This document shows, piece by piece, positions 7,608 to 15,491 of a stretch of 18,652 nucleotides of DNA. Source of the stretch: Chitinophaga pinensis. GTDB lineage: Bacteria > Bacteroidota > Bacteroidia > Flavobacteriales_D > Crocinitomicaceae. The DNA lies in NCBI GenBank assembly GCA_945868555.1, contig CAMBMC010000013.1, positions 1 through 18,652 on the forward strand, in the 5' to 3' direction. The first letter of the stretch is position 1. Every line of letters starts with the position of its first letter. The position numbers were made by a program, and so were the translations under genes. The notes below the pieces were generated by a model. It saw only the letters and a program-made list of their open reading frames with translations. It did no database searches and was not told the origin of the DNA.

Positions 7608-9065
7608 TTAGTTGCGAATAATTCGTCCCCTGCTCAAAATTTCACCGCCATTCGAGCGCACAACATAAAGATAGAGACCAGATTGGAATCTCGACAAATC
7701 AAGTTGGATCGATTGTGTAAATGTTCCACTTAGCACTTGGTTTCCAAATGCATCAATGAGTTGAAGGGAATAATCTCCTTCGATAGGAAAATCGATAGTG
7801 ATCTCACCATCAGAAGGGTTCGGAAATACCCTCACTCCAGAAACAGATTCTTGCTCCTCTATGCTCACAATCGGATTGTACCCCGGACCAATCGGAACTG
7901 TCGGATAGAGGTCATTTGGTCCAATTTTGCATACAAACACACTATTTCCACCAACACCAAAGGAAGAAACATATCCGGTAAAAATGGCACCGCCGTCAGA
8001 TGTTGCAATGAGTTCACCCGTCACATCTTCTCCTGTATATCCGACCTTGAACAGGGAATTGTCGTACCACATGTTTTCACTCTCCCGCACTAAGGCAATG
8101 TCGTAGCCACCTGGAAAAGTACTTGCGTCCTTGTAGCGAAATGCGACATATTGCTTCATGTTCGAACCATAGGCCACTATTTGATCGGCGATTTTCTCAT
8201 CAGCTGAGGTCAATGCATACTCAAAGTCATAAGATCCATTGGTTTTAATTCGTCCAAAATACTCATCGTAATCCGAGCTCATGGACCATCCAACAAAATT
8301 TACGCGATCCAAAACCAGTGAAATATCATTGATTCCAGCATTGCCATTATTTCCTGTCGGTAAAAACCATTCAATCACACCCGAATCTTTGATGCGCATG
8401 ACAAAGCCCTTGTACATGGAAGAATCCGTATTGAACATGGTTCCGGCGACAATAAAGGTCGAGTCATTCAATTGTTCAATCACATTTGCGCGGTCCTCAC
8501 CTCCTCCTCCAATCGTCTTGGTCCATAAGGTATCTCCCTCGGAATTTGTCCGCACAATGTAAATGTCGTCATCGCCACCAAGAGTTGAATTGCTTTCCCC
8601 AACCATCATGACACCTGTATCTTTCGTAAGTGCAGCATCATTCACTTTATCCCATTCAGTTCCTCCGTATGATTTTTGCCAAAGCATAGTTCCCACCTCA
8701 TCGGTCTTGACCAAATAATAATCATAGGCTCCGTTTCCAAATGAATTGGTAAACCCAGCGAGGTAATAGCCTACACCTGGTTTATGCAGCACTCTTCGTG
8801 CAAAATCCGTTTCTGCGCCACCATAGTGCGTTGACCACTCATAGGTTCCCATGCTATCTAATTTCAATAAAAAGGCATCAGACGGTCCTTCCGAAAAACT
8901 ACTTGACCCACCACAGACCGTGTAAGAACTATCCAGGTGTTGCACGATGCCTTGACCAAAGTCATATCCATTGTTTGAAAACAACTTAAAGAAGGCAATT
9001 TGCGAACTTACTTGCTGACTGCACATCACCGTGGTCAAGCATAGAATGAATGTTAGAATGCGCAT
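7608..9065 (-). CDS. T9SS-sorted secreted repeat protein (type A C-terminal sorting domain)
   Basis: 485 aa. It begins with a signal peptide (MRILTFILCLTTVM, cleavage probably near VSSQ). Residues about 45-260 hold four degenerate repeats of roughly 52 residues with the pattern D.(Y/F)L(V/L)K.D..G...W...YGG...D.......GG(Y/V)...G; the clearest start at 62, 114 and 166. They suggest a beta-propeller-like or stacked-sheet fold. Residues 408-485 form a classical Por-secretion sorting domain: VFPNPSDGEITI, then LQLIDAFGNQVLSG, then GLYLYVVRSNGGEILSRGRIIRN. Such proteins cross the outer membrane through the type IX system and are released or anchored after cleavage of this domain. The start overlaps the barrel gene by 13 bases, so it is the last gene of a three-gene operon. 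Its ligand or activity is unknown. Confidence 0.88.
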   Translation of the reverse strand: MRILTFILCLTTVMCSQQVSSQIAFFKLFSNNGYDFGQGIVQHLDSSYTVCGGSSSFSEGPSDAFLLKLDSMGTYEWSTHYGGAETDFARRVLHKPGVGYYLAGFTNSFGNGAYDYYLVKTDEVGTMLWQKSYGGTEWDKVNDAALTKDTGVMMVGESNSTLGGDDDIYIVRTNSEGDTLWTKTIGGGGEDRANVIEQLNDSTFIVAGTMFNTDSSMYKGFVMRIKDSGVIEWFLPTGNNGNAGINDISLVLDRVNFVGWSMSSDYDEYFGRIKTNGSYDFEYALTSADEKIADQIVAYGSNMKQYVAFRYKDASTFPGGYDIALVRESENMWYDNSLFKVGYTGEDVTGELIATSDGGAIFTGYVSSFGVGGNSVFVCKIGPNDLYPTVPIGPGYNPIVSIEEQESVSGVRVFPNPSDGEITIDFPIEGDYSLQLIDAFGNQVLSGTFTQSIQLDLSRFQSGLYLYVVRSNGGEILSRGRIIRN

Positions 9066-10276
9066 CTGAATCGAAAAATAAATGAATCACCATAGCCCTT
9101 TTTACTCAAGGTACCGTAAACATCTTCCAATCCTATTCCGAGGTTGAAGTTCTTGAAATTGAATTGAGAATAATAGCCTGCTCTAAATCCTGTAAATCCA
9201 CCATAGCTCACATTCACGCCAAAGGAAACTGTGTTGACTTTAATTTGAGCACCGGCATAGACCATTGGAACAGCAGAAAGTGTCGGATACATGCGGATTC
9301 CATAAAACCCTTGCACCATAGCATCCTCCATCTCGCTCACCATTTTACCAACTTGAAACACTGCTGGAAGCATTTTCCATCCTGAACCTGAAGTAGAGTC
9401 CACGTTTAGCGTATCCGACAAACTGAAGGAACCGTTGAATACGCTTCCATTGCCATACAATTGGTCGAAGGTCAAGCCGTCGAAGGAAACTTGCGTATTC
9501 GCTGCATACGTTGTGACTGGACTACTTAAATAAGCCGCTCCAAGATTTTTTACCAAGAACTGAACATATGCTGTTTTTCCTTTAACAATTTCAACCGGCA
9601 TGCGGTAGTCAAGGTCAATTCCAATACCGACACCCTTAAAATAATTTGCTCCAGAGGATGCCGCATACCCACCATCAAGTGTTAAACTTAAGGAATCCGC
9701 ATTGGCTGTTTGATAGAGTGTTCCTTCACGCATTCGAGCAGTGACAAAAGAACTGATCCCATAGACGTTCAAACTAATGTTCGATTTTGTTGTTTGATCA
9801 ATTGCTCCAATGCCAAACTTTTGAAAGGTCCAAAAGCTACCCGTGCTCCCGGAAAGTGAAGCCTCTGCCCCCAGGTAAGATTCATTTCCGTTGAACACCA
9901 GCCCAAATAAATCCTTGGAATAGAGCAAGGAGCCAATCGCAGTATATCCGGCACGAACAACAAGTCCATATTTTTCTTTTCCAAAAAACTTTACATCGGT
10001 ATTTCGGTATTCCACTTCACCTGTCAGTTCAACACCTACCCGATTGATTCCCTTTTGGCGATTGAAAGCGAAATCAGACATCGCATTGGTGATTTCCCCA
10101 CCACTGACAAATTTCTGGATAAGTTCTCTACTCAAAGAGCTCGATGAAAGATCATAATGTCCTTGAAGAATAAGTTCATGGGCATGCACAAGTGTATCGT
10201 GTTGTTGCGGAAGTAAGCGCTGTGCATAAGCCTGAAGTCCAAAACCTAGCGCGATGAATAGGATTAAACTTTTCAT
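9053..10276 (-). CDS. Outer-membrane beta-barrel protein, DUF5723-like
   Basis: 407 aa with a signal peptide (MKSLILFIALGFGLQAYAQ, cleavage after AYA). After a short soluble stretch the sequence is rich in alternating aromatic/hydrophobic strands with Gly and Asn turns, for example VGVELTGEVEYRN, GLVVRAGYTAIGSLLYSK and VSFGVNVSYGGFTGFRAGYYSQFNF. It ends with FIFRFRCAF, a terminal aromatic strand as in many outer-membrane barrels. The overall pattern recalls DUF5723-family proteins of Bacteroidota, but this is from memory only. Its ATG overlaps the lipoprotein stop (ATGA, 10273-10276) and its own end overlaps the T9SS gene, so all three are probably made together. It may act as a membrane anchor or partner for the lipoprotein and the secreted protein (inference). 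Confidence 0.72.
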   Translation of the reverse strand: MKSLILFIALGFGLQAYAQRLLPQQHDTLVHAHELILQGHYDLSSSSLSRELIQKFVSGGEITNAMSDFAFNRQKGINRVGVELTGEVEYRNTDVKFFGKEKYGLVVRAGYTAIGSLLYSKDLFGLVFNGNESYLGAEASLSGSTGSFWTFQKFGIGAIDQTTKSNISLNVYGISSFVTARMREGTLYQTANADSLSLTLDGGYAASSGANYFKGVGIGIDLDYRMPVEIVKGKTAYVQFLVKNLGAAYLSSPVTTYAANTQVSFDGLTFDQLYGNGSVFNGSFSLSDTLNVDSTSGSGWKMLPAVFQVGKMVSEMEDAMVQGFYGIRMYPTLSAVPMVYAGAQIKVNTVSFGVNVSYGGFTGFRAGYYSQFNFKNFNLGIGLEDVYGTLSKKGYGDSFIFRFRCAF

Positions 10277-11859
10277 AGTACCGCTCTCAATTTAAACCGT
10301 GCTTTCAGCTTCACTGCCATAAATGCTCCAGCAGGAATACTCATCATTTCATTCAATCCAGAAGAAGGATTCGGTGTGTTCAATTCCACTTGTACAGCGA
10401 CCTTCTTGATCAAATCCAAATCGAGAATCATGGCTTCCGTTAAAACAAAAGAAACTTCAGAATTCATTTTTTGGAGATTATCACTTGGATCAATAACGCC
10501 TAATTTTGCAGATTTAATAGTTGATGTTCCGGTCACAGTATGAATGATATTTCCGGCATCATCCATTAAAAACAATGTTGCTCCCGCAGAGATCGGAATG
10601 GCATTTGTCGCATTCAAGACCAATTCTCCCGATTCGATGTGGGTGACATTTTGGTTTTGTGCGACATTAAAATCGAATGTGTCACGCAAGGTTAAGCCAT
10701 CTGCGCCAACTGCCAAAGGCATCTGAGCTTTTATTCGCACTTTCAATCGGCTATTTGGAAATATCTCATTCCACCCACCGGAGACATTCCCCCAAGGATT
10801 CAATTCAATTTTATAGCCCAATGTATGTTTCTTTCCAAGATTCTCGAGGTATTGCTCCACATTGCTATTGGTTTGATCAAAGGCCAAAACTTCAGTTGAA
10901 TTCACTAAGGTTGACCATGAACCAGTTGCTGGATCTAAAAATACAGGTGTACCAATTTGAGGTGCCGATAGGCTCACTGTGTTTCCTGTATAATTTGTGT
11001 TTTTCACCAAAGTGATGGTCGCCTTGGCTCCTACTTTTAAGCCGTTGATGACTTCAATTTGAATGTCAGACGAAGGTAAATCAATTGTTCCTGCAACTAA
11101 ATTCGCTAATGGTTCAAGCAGATAATCTGTGGTATCTGAGATGCTGAGATTTCCAAAATAACCGCGCGCATAATCAATTTTGATATCCTCAAACGCTGCC
11201 TCCACTTTAAACACATCCTGGGCATTGAGCATAACTGATGGTCCATTTGGGTCTGAAGTCACTTGCAGTTTTGATTGCAAAATATTGAATTCACCGCCAT
11301 TTACTCCCGTCAAATCAATGTCATAGCCCGAAAGATCTAACACGGCCGTGGCTATACCTGGCGCAGAAGATGTTCCTGCTGGCGCTTGGTAATTTTCGAT
11401 GAAAGGGACCCCATTTTTAGAAACTCCAGGAAGCTGTACGGTGAAAAAAGCAATCGTTTCAATTGGATTAAACACCTTTAGACGGATGCTGCCATTGGAC
11501 ACCCGAATTTTTTTTAGCTGAATACCCTCCAGATTTAGTGTATGTTCCTCCACTTGATTGACAATGCTAAACCCTGGTGTGATGTTCAGTGATCCACCCA
11601 CATTGAAATCCTGAACAATTGTTGTGTCGGGAATCGCAATGAATTTTTCAATCCCAAAATCAATGATTGTTCGCGTCAAGTCCAATTCATAAAAACCTGA
11701 ACCGTTTATGGTTAAGGTCGAATCGTTCACTAAATTTTTAAATGTCAATGTATCATTCACTATTGGTGCCACCCAATCGGAGTCCCAATTTGTTTTCTCT
11801 TTCCGACATGACATCGTTAGTGGAAGTAAGAGAAGCGCGTATATGGCTATTTTTTTCAC
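10273..11859 (-). CDS. Large hypothetical lipoprotein of a surface operon
   Basis: 528 aa. The N-terminus MKKIAIYALLLLPLTMSCRKEK is a lipoprotein signal with Cys18 in the lipobox LTMSC; the following RKEK is not an obvious surface-export signal. The mature chain starts with NWDSDWVAPIVNDTLTF, a motif I associate with Bacteroidota lipoproteins encoded beside barrel proteins, and is beta-rich throughout with no Cys clusters, helices or enzyme motifs I can recognise. I do not assign a family. It overlaps the downstream barrel gene by four bases and starts 33 bases after the thiolase stop, with no TAnnTTTG box in that gap, so it may be read from the thiolase promoter or a weaker one. A structural envelope component is the most I would infer. 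Confidence 0.75.
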   Translation of the reverse strand: MKKIAIYALLLLPLTMSCRKEKTNWDSDWVAPIVNDTLTFKNLVNDSTLTINGSGFYELDLTRTIIDFGIEKFIAIPDTTIVQDFNVGGSLNITPGFSIVNQVEEHTLNLEGIQLKKIRVSNGSIRLKVFNPIETIAFFTVQLPGVSKNGVPFIENYQAPAGTSSAPGIATAVLDLSGYDIDLTGVNGGEFNILQSKLQVTSDPNGPSVMLNAQDVFKVEAAFEDIKIDYARGYFGNLSISDTTDYLLEPLANLVAGTIDLPSSDIQIEVINGLKVGAKATITLVKNTNYTGNTVSLSAPQIGTPVFLDPATGSWSTLVNSTEVLAFDQTNSNVEQYLENLGKKHTLGYKIELNPWGNVSGGWNEIFPNSRLKVRIKAQMPLAVGADGLTLRDTFDFNVAQNQNVTHIESGELVLNATNAIPISAGATLFLMDDAGNIIHTVTGTSTIKSAKLGVIDPSDNLQKMNSEVSFVLTEAMILDLDLIKKVAVQVELNTPNPSSGLNEMMSIPAGAFMAVKLKARFKLRAVL

Positions 11860-11892
11860 CGTGTTAAGTCGTTTTCTGGTTTAATTCGTTGG

Positions 11893-13101
11893 CTAAGCGC
11901 GTTCGATAATCACGGCATATCCTTGTCCGACACCGATACACATGGTCACTAAAGCGTAACGTTTGTTGGTGCGTTGAAGTTCAATTGCGGCAGAATGCAG
12001 AATGCGTGCACCTGACATCCCAAGTGGGTGACCGAGTGCAATAGCTCCACCGTTTGGATTGATGCGTGGATCATTGTCCGCTAGTCCAAGTGTTCGCGTG
12101 CATGCCAACACTTGCGCTGCAAAGGCCTCGTTCAACTCAAGGACATCCATTTGATCGAGGGTCAGTCCTGTTCGTTGGAGCACCTTTTGAGATGCGTAAA
12201 CTGGACCTATTCCCATGATTCGCGGTTCAACACCTGCCGCAGCAGCACCAACGATGCGTGCCAAAGGTGTAAGATTTTGAGATTTTACAGCATCATGAGA
12301 TGCCAACAAGAGTGCAGCAGCACCGTCATTCAATCCTGATGCATTTCCTGCAGTAACAGTTCCATCTTTTTTAAATGCCGGTTTCAAGCCAGCAAGTGTT
12401 TCCATTGTTGTTGAGGGACGCATAAATTCATCCGCATCAAATGAAATGGGATCTTTGCGTTTTTGCGGGATCAACACCGGTGCTATTTCCAGTGCAAAGC
12501 GACCGTTTGCCTGAGCTATGGCAGCCTTCTCTTGAGACCATGCCGAAAAACGATCCTGAGATTCGCGGTCAATATTGTACATTTCGGCCAGATTTTCCGC
12601 AGTGTTTCCCATGCTATCTACCCCGTAAATTTCTTCCATCATTGGATTGATAAAACGCCAGCCGAAAGAAGAATCATACATTTTTGCATCGCGACCATAA
12701 GCCGAGGATGTTTTTGAAATCACCCATGGACCGCGCGTCATGTGCTCAACACCTCCTGCAATGTATACTTCTCCAGCACCATCTGCAATTGCTCGAGCCG
12801 CATTGACTGTAGCCGCCATTCCTGAAGCACAAAGTCGATTGACTGTCTCCCCGCCACTTTGAACTGGAAGTCCCGCAAGCAATCCAGCCATTCGGGCTAC
12901 ATTGCGATTGTCTTCACCCGCCTGATTTGCACACCCAAAAATCACATCTTCGATGAGCTTTGGATCTAACTGTTGATTTTTTGCCATCAAGGCGCGAATC
13001 GCATGTGCAGCTAAATCATCCGCACGAACAGCAGACAAGGTGCCTCCAAAACTTCCAATGGGTGTGCGTACACCGTCAATTATAAATACCTCTTTAGACA
13101 T
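11893..13101 (-). CDS. Acetyl-CoA C-acyltransferase (thiolase), 3-oxoadipyl-CoA thiolase type
   Basis: 402 aa from the chosen ATG at 13101. It cleaves a 3-oxoacyl-CoA with CoA to acetyl-CoA plus a shortened acyl-CoA. All thiolase residues are present: nucleophile Cys91 in NRLCASG, His358 in GGAIALGHPLG, and Cys388 in MCIGVGQG. The stretches SSFGWRFINPMM, GVDSMGNTAENLAEMYNI and NDPRINPNGGAIALGHPLG resemble PcaF/PaaJ-type thiolases of aromatic degradation, but no other pathway gene is near, so a role in fatty acid beta-oxidation is equally possible. The frame continues to an ATG at 13155 (18 more residues), but these match no thiolase N-terminus and the extension runs across a promoter-like box. 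MSKEVFIIDGVRTPIG is the standard start. It is divergent from the pseudogene at 13238. Confidence 0.93.
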   Translation of the reverse strand: MSKEVFIIDGVRTPIGSFGGTLSAVRADDLAAHAIRALMAKNQQLDPKLIEDVIFGCANQAGEDNRNVARMAGLLAGLPVQSGGETVNRLCASGMAATVNAARAIADGAGEVYIAGGVEHMTRGPWVISKTSSAYGRDAKMYDSSFGWRFINPMMEEIYGVDSMGNTAENLAEMYNIDRESQDRFSAWSQEKAAIAQANGRFALEIAPVLIPQKRKDPISFDADEFMRPSTTMETLAGLKPAFKKDGTVTAGNASGLNDGAAALLLASHDAVKSQNLTPLARIVGAAAAGVEPRIMGIGPVYASQKVLQRTGLTLDQMDVLELNEAFAAQVLACTRTLGLADNDPRINPNGGAIALGHPLGMSGARILHSAAIELQRTNKRYALVTMCIGVGQGYAVIIERA

Positions 13102-13117
13102 AGTTTCAAATTCGCAG

Positions 13118-13126
13118 TTAAAGATA
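13118..13126 (-). promoter_or_regulatory. Possible -7 box TATCTTTA before the thiolase gene
   Basis: On the minus strand TATCTTTAA begins at 13126; it matches TAnnTTTG except the last base. It lies 17 bases upstream of the ATG at 13101 and inside the unlikely N-terminal extension, which supports the shorter start. No -33 TTG is evident. Confidence 0.3.
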
Positions 13127-13237
13127 GCAAATAAAAAGGTGTCAGTCTTCCTCATTTTTTTAAGTAGTTAGATTCAGTGAAACCTCATTTTTAATTGCTG
13201 AATTCATGACAAATGTTCTTTAATAAAGTCTTGTTAC

Positions 13238-13852
13238 ACCAGACTTTACCTCTTGCATCAACTTCGTTTGGAAGATAAACTTCCGAAAATTCCGATCTAT
13301 TAAGATTCTCCAATAGGCATTCATTCCTCCAATGTGTATAAGTCATACCAAGATTGGCAAAACATTTCCCATTATGAGCTCAGTAACATGTATAGTGATG
13401 TTATCTTTATCTCCAATTTTGAACAATCAAAAGCAACAGTGGAAGACAAGCACCCGAAGATTATATTTGCAGGAAGCGGCATGATGGAAGGCGGAAGCAT
13501 TCTCCATTACATGAATCAGCACATTGAAAACGAAAAAAACACCCTGCTTTTCGTAGGTTTTCAAGGTGAGAGAACTCGCGGTCGCGCCATTTTGGAAGGA
13601 AGTACCGAGTTTAAGTTTTTTGGTGAATACCGTCAAGTGAACTGTCAGATTCGTTCCATTTCATCGCTTTCAGCCCATGCAGATCAAGGCGAAATGCTTG
13701 ATTGGTTAAAGAACTTTAAAAAAGCTCCAACGAAAATCTTTCTCAATCATGGCGAACCACATCAAACCGATGCCCTTCGTGCGAAGATTGAGTTTAAATT
13801 CAATTGGGCCACTGAAATCCCTAAATTGAATCAACAGTATACGCTAAGCTAA
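13238..13852 (+). pseudogene. Remnant of an MBL-fold beta-CASP/RMMBL RNA-processing-type metallo-hydrolase
   Basis: Only the C-terminal third of a protein of roughly 450 aa remains. The open part (from a GTG at 13334, 172 codons) has the beta-CASP segment IIFAGSGMMEGGSILHY, the GFQGERTRGRAI stretch, SAHADQGEMLDWL and the RMMBL end IFLNHGEPHQTDALRAKI. Homology continues upstream in the same frame: LYLLHQL...LPKIPIY, then a TAA at 13301-13303, then DSPIGIHSSNVYKSYQDW. Family members read PIYLDSP or similar here, so the TAA stands where Leu or Val is expected. The metal-binding HxHxDH half is absent; upstream of 13238 nothing matches, and the thiolase begins at 13101. I call it a truncated pseudogene. 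Alternatively, a short RMMBL protein may still be made from GTG 13334. It ends five bases before the FAD oxidoreductase ATG. Confidence 0.78.
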
Positions 13853-13857
13853 GATCA

Positions 13858-15270
13858 ATGAGTACCTACAAGACAACTGACACGCAAGACATCCACTTTT
13901 TTCAAAGCCTCCTTCAGGAGCGCTGCATCGTTGACGAATCGATTCGAACAGAGTACGGTCATGATGAAACGGAAGACATTACCATTATGCCAGATGTTGT
14001 CTTAAAACCAGAAACAACGGCCGAGGTTTCCGAGATTATGCGGTATTGTCACGAACATAACATTGTAGTGACCCCATCAGGAGCGCGAACAGGATTAAGT
14101 GGTGGTGCGATTCCTGTTTTTGGCGGTGTCGCCCTATCGATGGAGCGTTTCAATAAAATCATTTCCATTGACGAACGGAATCACCAAGTAACGACCGAAC
14201 CTGGTGTCATTACCCAAGTTTTGCAGGATGCCGTTCGCGAGAAAGGCTTGTTTTATCCACCCGATCCTGCCAGCAAAGGCAGTTGTTTCATCGGTGGAAA
14301 TGTTTCTGAAAATTCAGGTGGTCCAAAAGCCGTAAAATATGGCGTGACCAAAGATTTTGTCTTGAATCTTGAAGTTGTATTACCCACAGGTGAAGTGATT
14401 TGGACCGGAGCCAATGTCTTGAAAAATGCTACAGGCTACAATCTGACACAACTGATTGTAGGCTCAGAAGGCACCCTGGCCATCATCACAAAAATTGTCC
14501 TACGTCTGATCCCCCATCCAACGCATGACTTGCTGATGTTGGTTCCCTTCTTCGATGCGGAGAAAGCATGTGAAGCCGTAGCTGCAATCTTTCGAGCTGG
14601 AATAACACCGAGTGGACTAGAATTCATGGAAAGAGATGCCTTGACTTGGGCACAAACATTTACAGGAGATACTTCCGTTCCAGTGAAAGAGAATCACCAA
14701 GCCCATCTGTTGATTGAGGTCGATGGATTTGATCCCGACCAGTTGATGGGAGAATGTGAAAAGATCATGGACGTTTTGGGAAATTTCGAAACCGATGAAA
14801 TTCTATTTGCTGAATCTGAAGCACAAAAGGCTAGTTTATGGGCCTTACGCCGTAAAGTCGGTGAAGCAGTGAAGTCCCAATCCATCTACAAGGAAGAAGA
14901 TACCGTTGTTCCGCGTTATGAATTACCAGCCCTCTTGTCAGCAGTCAAACGCATTTGTCGACAATACGGCTTGCATTCCGTGTGTTATGGTCATGCAGGC
15001 GATGGGAATTTACATGTCAACATCATCAAAGCCGATCTGACCGATGAACAATGGGACACAGTCTTACCTGTGGCCATTCGCGCGATGTTCACTGAAGTCG
15101 TTGCCCTTGGTGGAACCTTGTCAGGAGAACACGGAATTGGACTAGTACAGCAGCCGTATATGGACATTGCCTTTCCTGAGATTACCTTGCAGTTGATGCG
15201 CCAAATCAAGGATGTGTTTGATCCGAAAGGGATATTGAATCCAGGGAAGATTTTTAGTTACAAAGCTTAG
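13858..15270 (+). CDS. FAD-binding oxidoreductase, GlcD / D-2-hydroxyacid dehydrogenase type
   Basis: 470 aa. The PCMH-type FAD domain shows TPSGARTGLSGGAIP (72-86) and SCFIGGNVSENSGGPKAVKYG (142-162). The FAD-oxidase C-terminal domain shows GHAGDGNLHVN (378-388) and LSGEHGIG (421-428), whose histidines are typical of the metal/substrate site in this family. Members include the glycolate oxidase GlcD subunit, D-lactate dehydrogenases and D-2-hydroxyglutarate dehydrogenases. The substrate is not resolvable by eye, and no glcE/glcF partners or Fe-S domain are present, so it is a single-subunit type. Length is normal and no residues seem lost. It starts five bases after the pseudogene stop, so it was probably second in an operon and now depends on whatever promoter remains upstream. 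Confidence 0.93.
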   Translation: MSTYKTTDTQDIHFFQSLLQERCIVDESIRTEYGHDETEDITIMPDVVLKPETTAEVSEIMRYCHEHNIVVTPSGARTGLSGGAIPVFGGVALSMERFNKIISIDERNHQVTTEPGVITQVLQDAVREKGLFYPPDPASKGSCFIGGNVSENSGGPKAVKYGVTKDFVLNLEVVLPTGEVIWTGANVLKNATGYNLTQLIVGSEGTLAIITKIVLRLIPHPTHDLLMLVPFFDAEKACEAVAAIFRAGITPSGLEFMERDALTWAQTFTGDTSVPVKENHQAHLLIEVDGFDPDQLMGECEKIMDVLGNFETDEILFAESEAQKASLWALRRKVGEAVKSQSIYKEEDTVVPRYELPALLSAVKRICRQYGLHSVCYGHAGDGNLHVNIIKADLTDEQWDTVLPVAIRAMFTEVVALGGTLSGEHGIGLVQQPYMDIAFPEITLQLMRQIKDVFDPKGILNPGKIFSYKA

Positions 15271-15294
15271 ATCCCGATGGGGTCACAAAAACAG

Positions 15295-15348
15295 AGTGAG
15301 AGTGAAAAGCGAGAGCGGTTCACCCCACTTTGTTTATTCGCTCTCACT
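15295..15348. repeat. Long-arm inverted repeat
   Basis: AGTGAGAGTGAA (15295-15306) pairs with TTCGCTCTCACT (15337-15348): 11 Watson-Crick pairs plus one U-G, with a 30-base loop. GCGAGAG at 15309-15315 offers an alternative, near-matching left arm. It lies between convergent genes, so a bidirectional termination or dispersed palindromic element is possible. Confidence 0.5.
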
Positions 15349-15354
15349 GCTTGT

Positions 15355-15368
15355 CCCGACACTTCGGG
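15355..15368. terminator. GC-rich hairpin, possible bidirectional terminator
   Basis: CCCGA (15355-15359), loop CACT, TCGGG (15364-15368). The stem is a perfect 5 bp and can be extended by G-U pairs. It lacks an immediate T-run on either strand, so intrinsic termination is uncertain; its place between two convergent genes is the main argument. Confidence 0.3.
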
Positions 15369-15491
15369 GTTCAAACTCATTCTTTACTTGCTTTAGTTTC
15401 TGTTTGCAGATGTATAAGCCTAATGAGGTCATACCTAGTTCGCCTTTCATCATGGCGTATTATCAGATAAAAAAGAAAGGAAGCAACAATT

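Larger units (their letters stand above)
15271..15491. other. Non-coding gap between convergent genes, with hairpins
   Basis: 221 bases between the FAD oxidoreductase stop and the DUF4924 stop. A plus-strand ORF reaches across it, but it runs into the antisense of DUF4924 and has no domain I recognise. The left half holds two strong inverted repeats (15295-15348 and 15355-15368). The right half has no structure I can see beyond a short purine-rich run near 15470. Confidence 0.6.

Noticed and set aside
9053..9065. Lipobox reading of the T9SS protein's signal (TVMC)
   Set aside because: The residues before the Cys lack a good Leu at -3, and a C-terminal T9SS sorting domain fits a signal-peptidase-I-cleaved protein better.
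13102..13155. N-terminal extension of the thiolase to the ATG at 13155
   Set aside because: The extra 18 residues match no thiolase N-terminus, and a promoter-like TATCTTTA lies within them.
13263..13270. TTCGTTTG as a promoter for the FAD oxidoreductase
   Set aside because: It is one base off the consensus, lies in recognisable coding remnant (codons for LRL) and has no -33 element, so it is probably chance.
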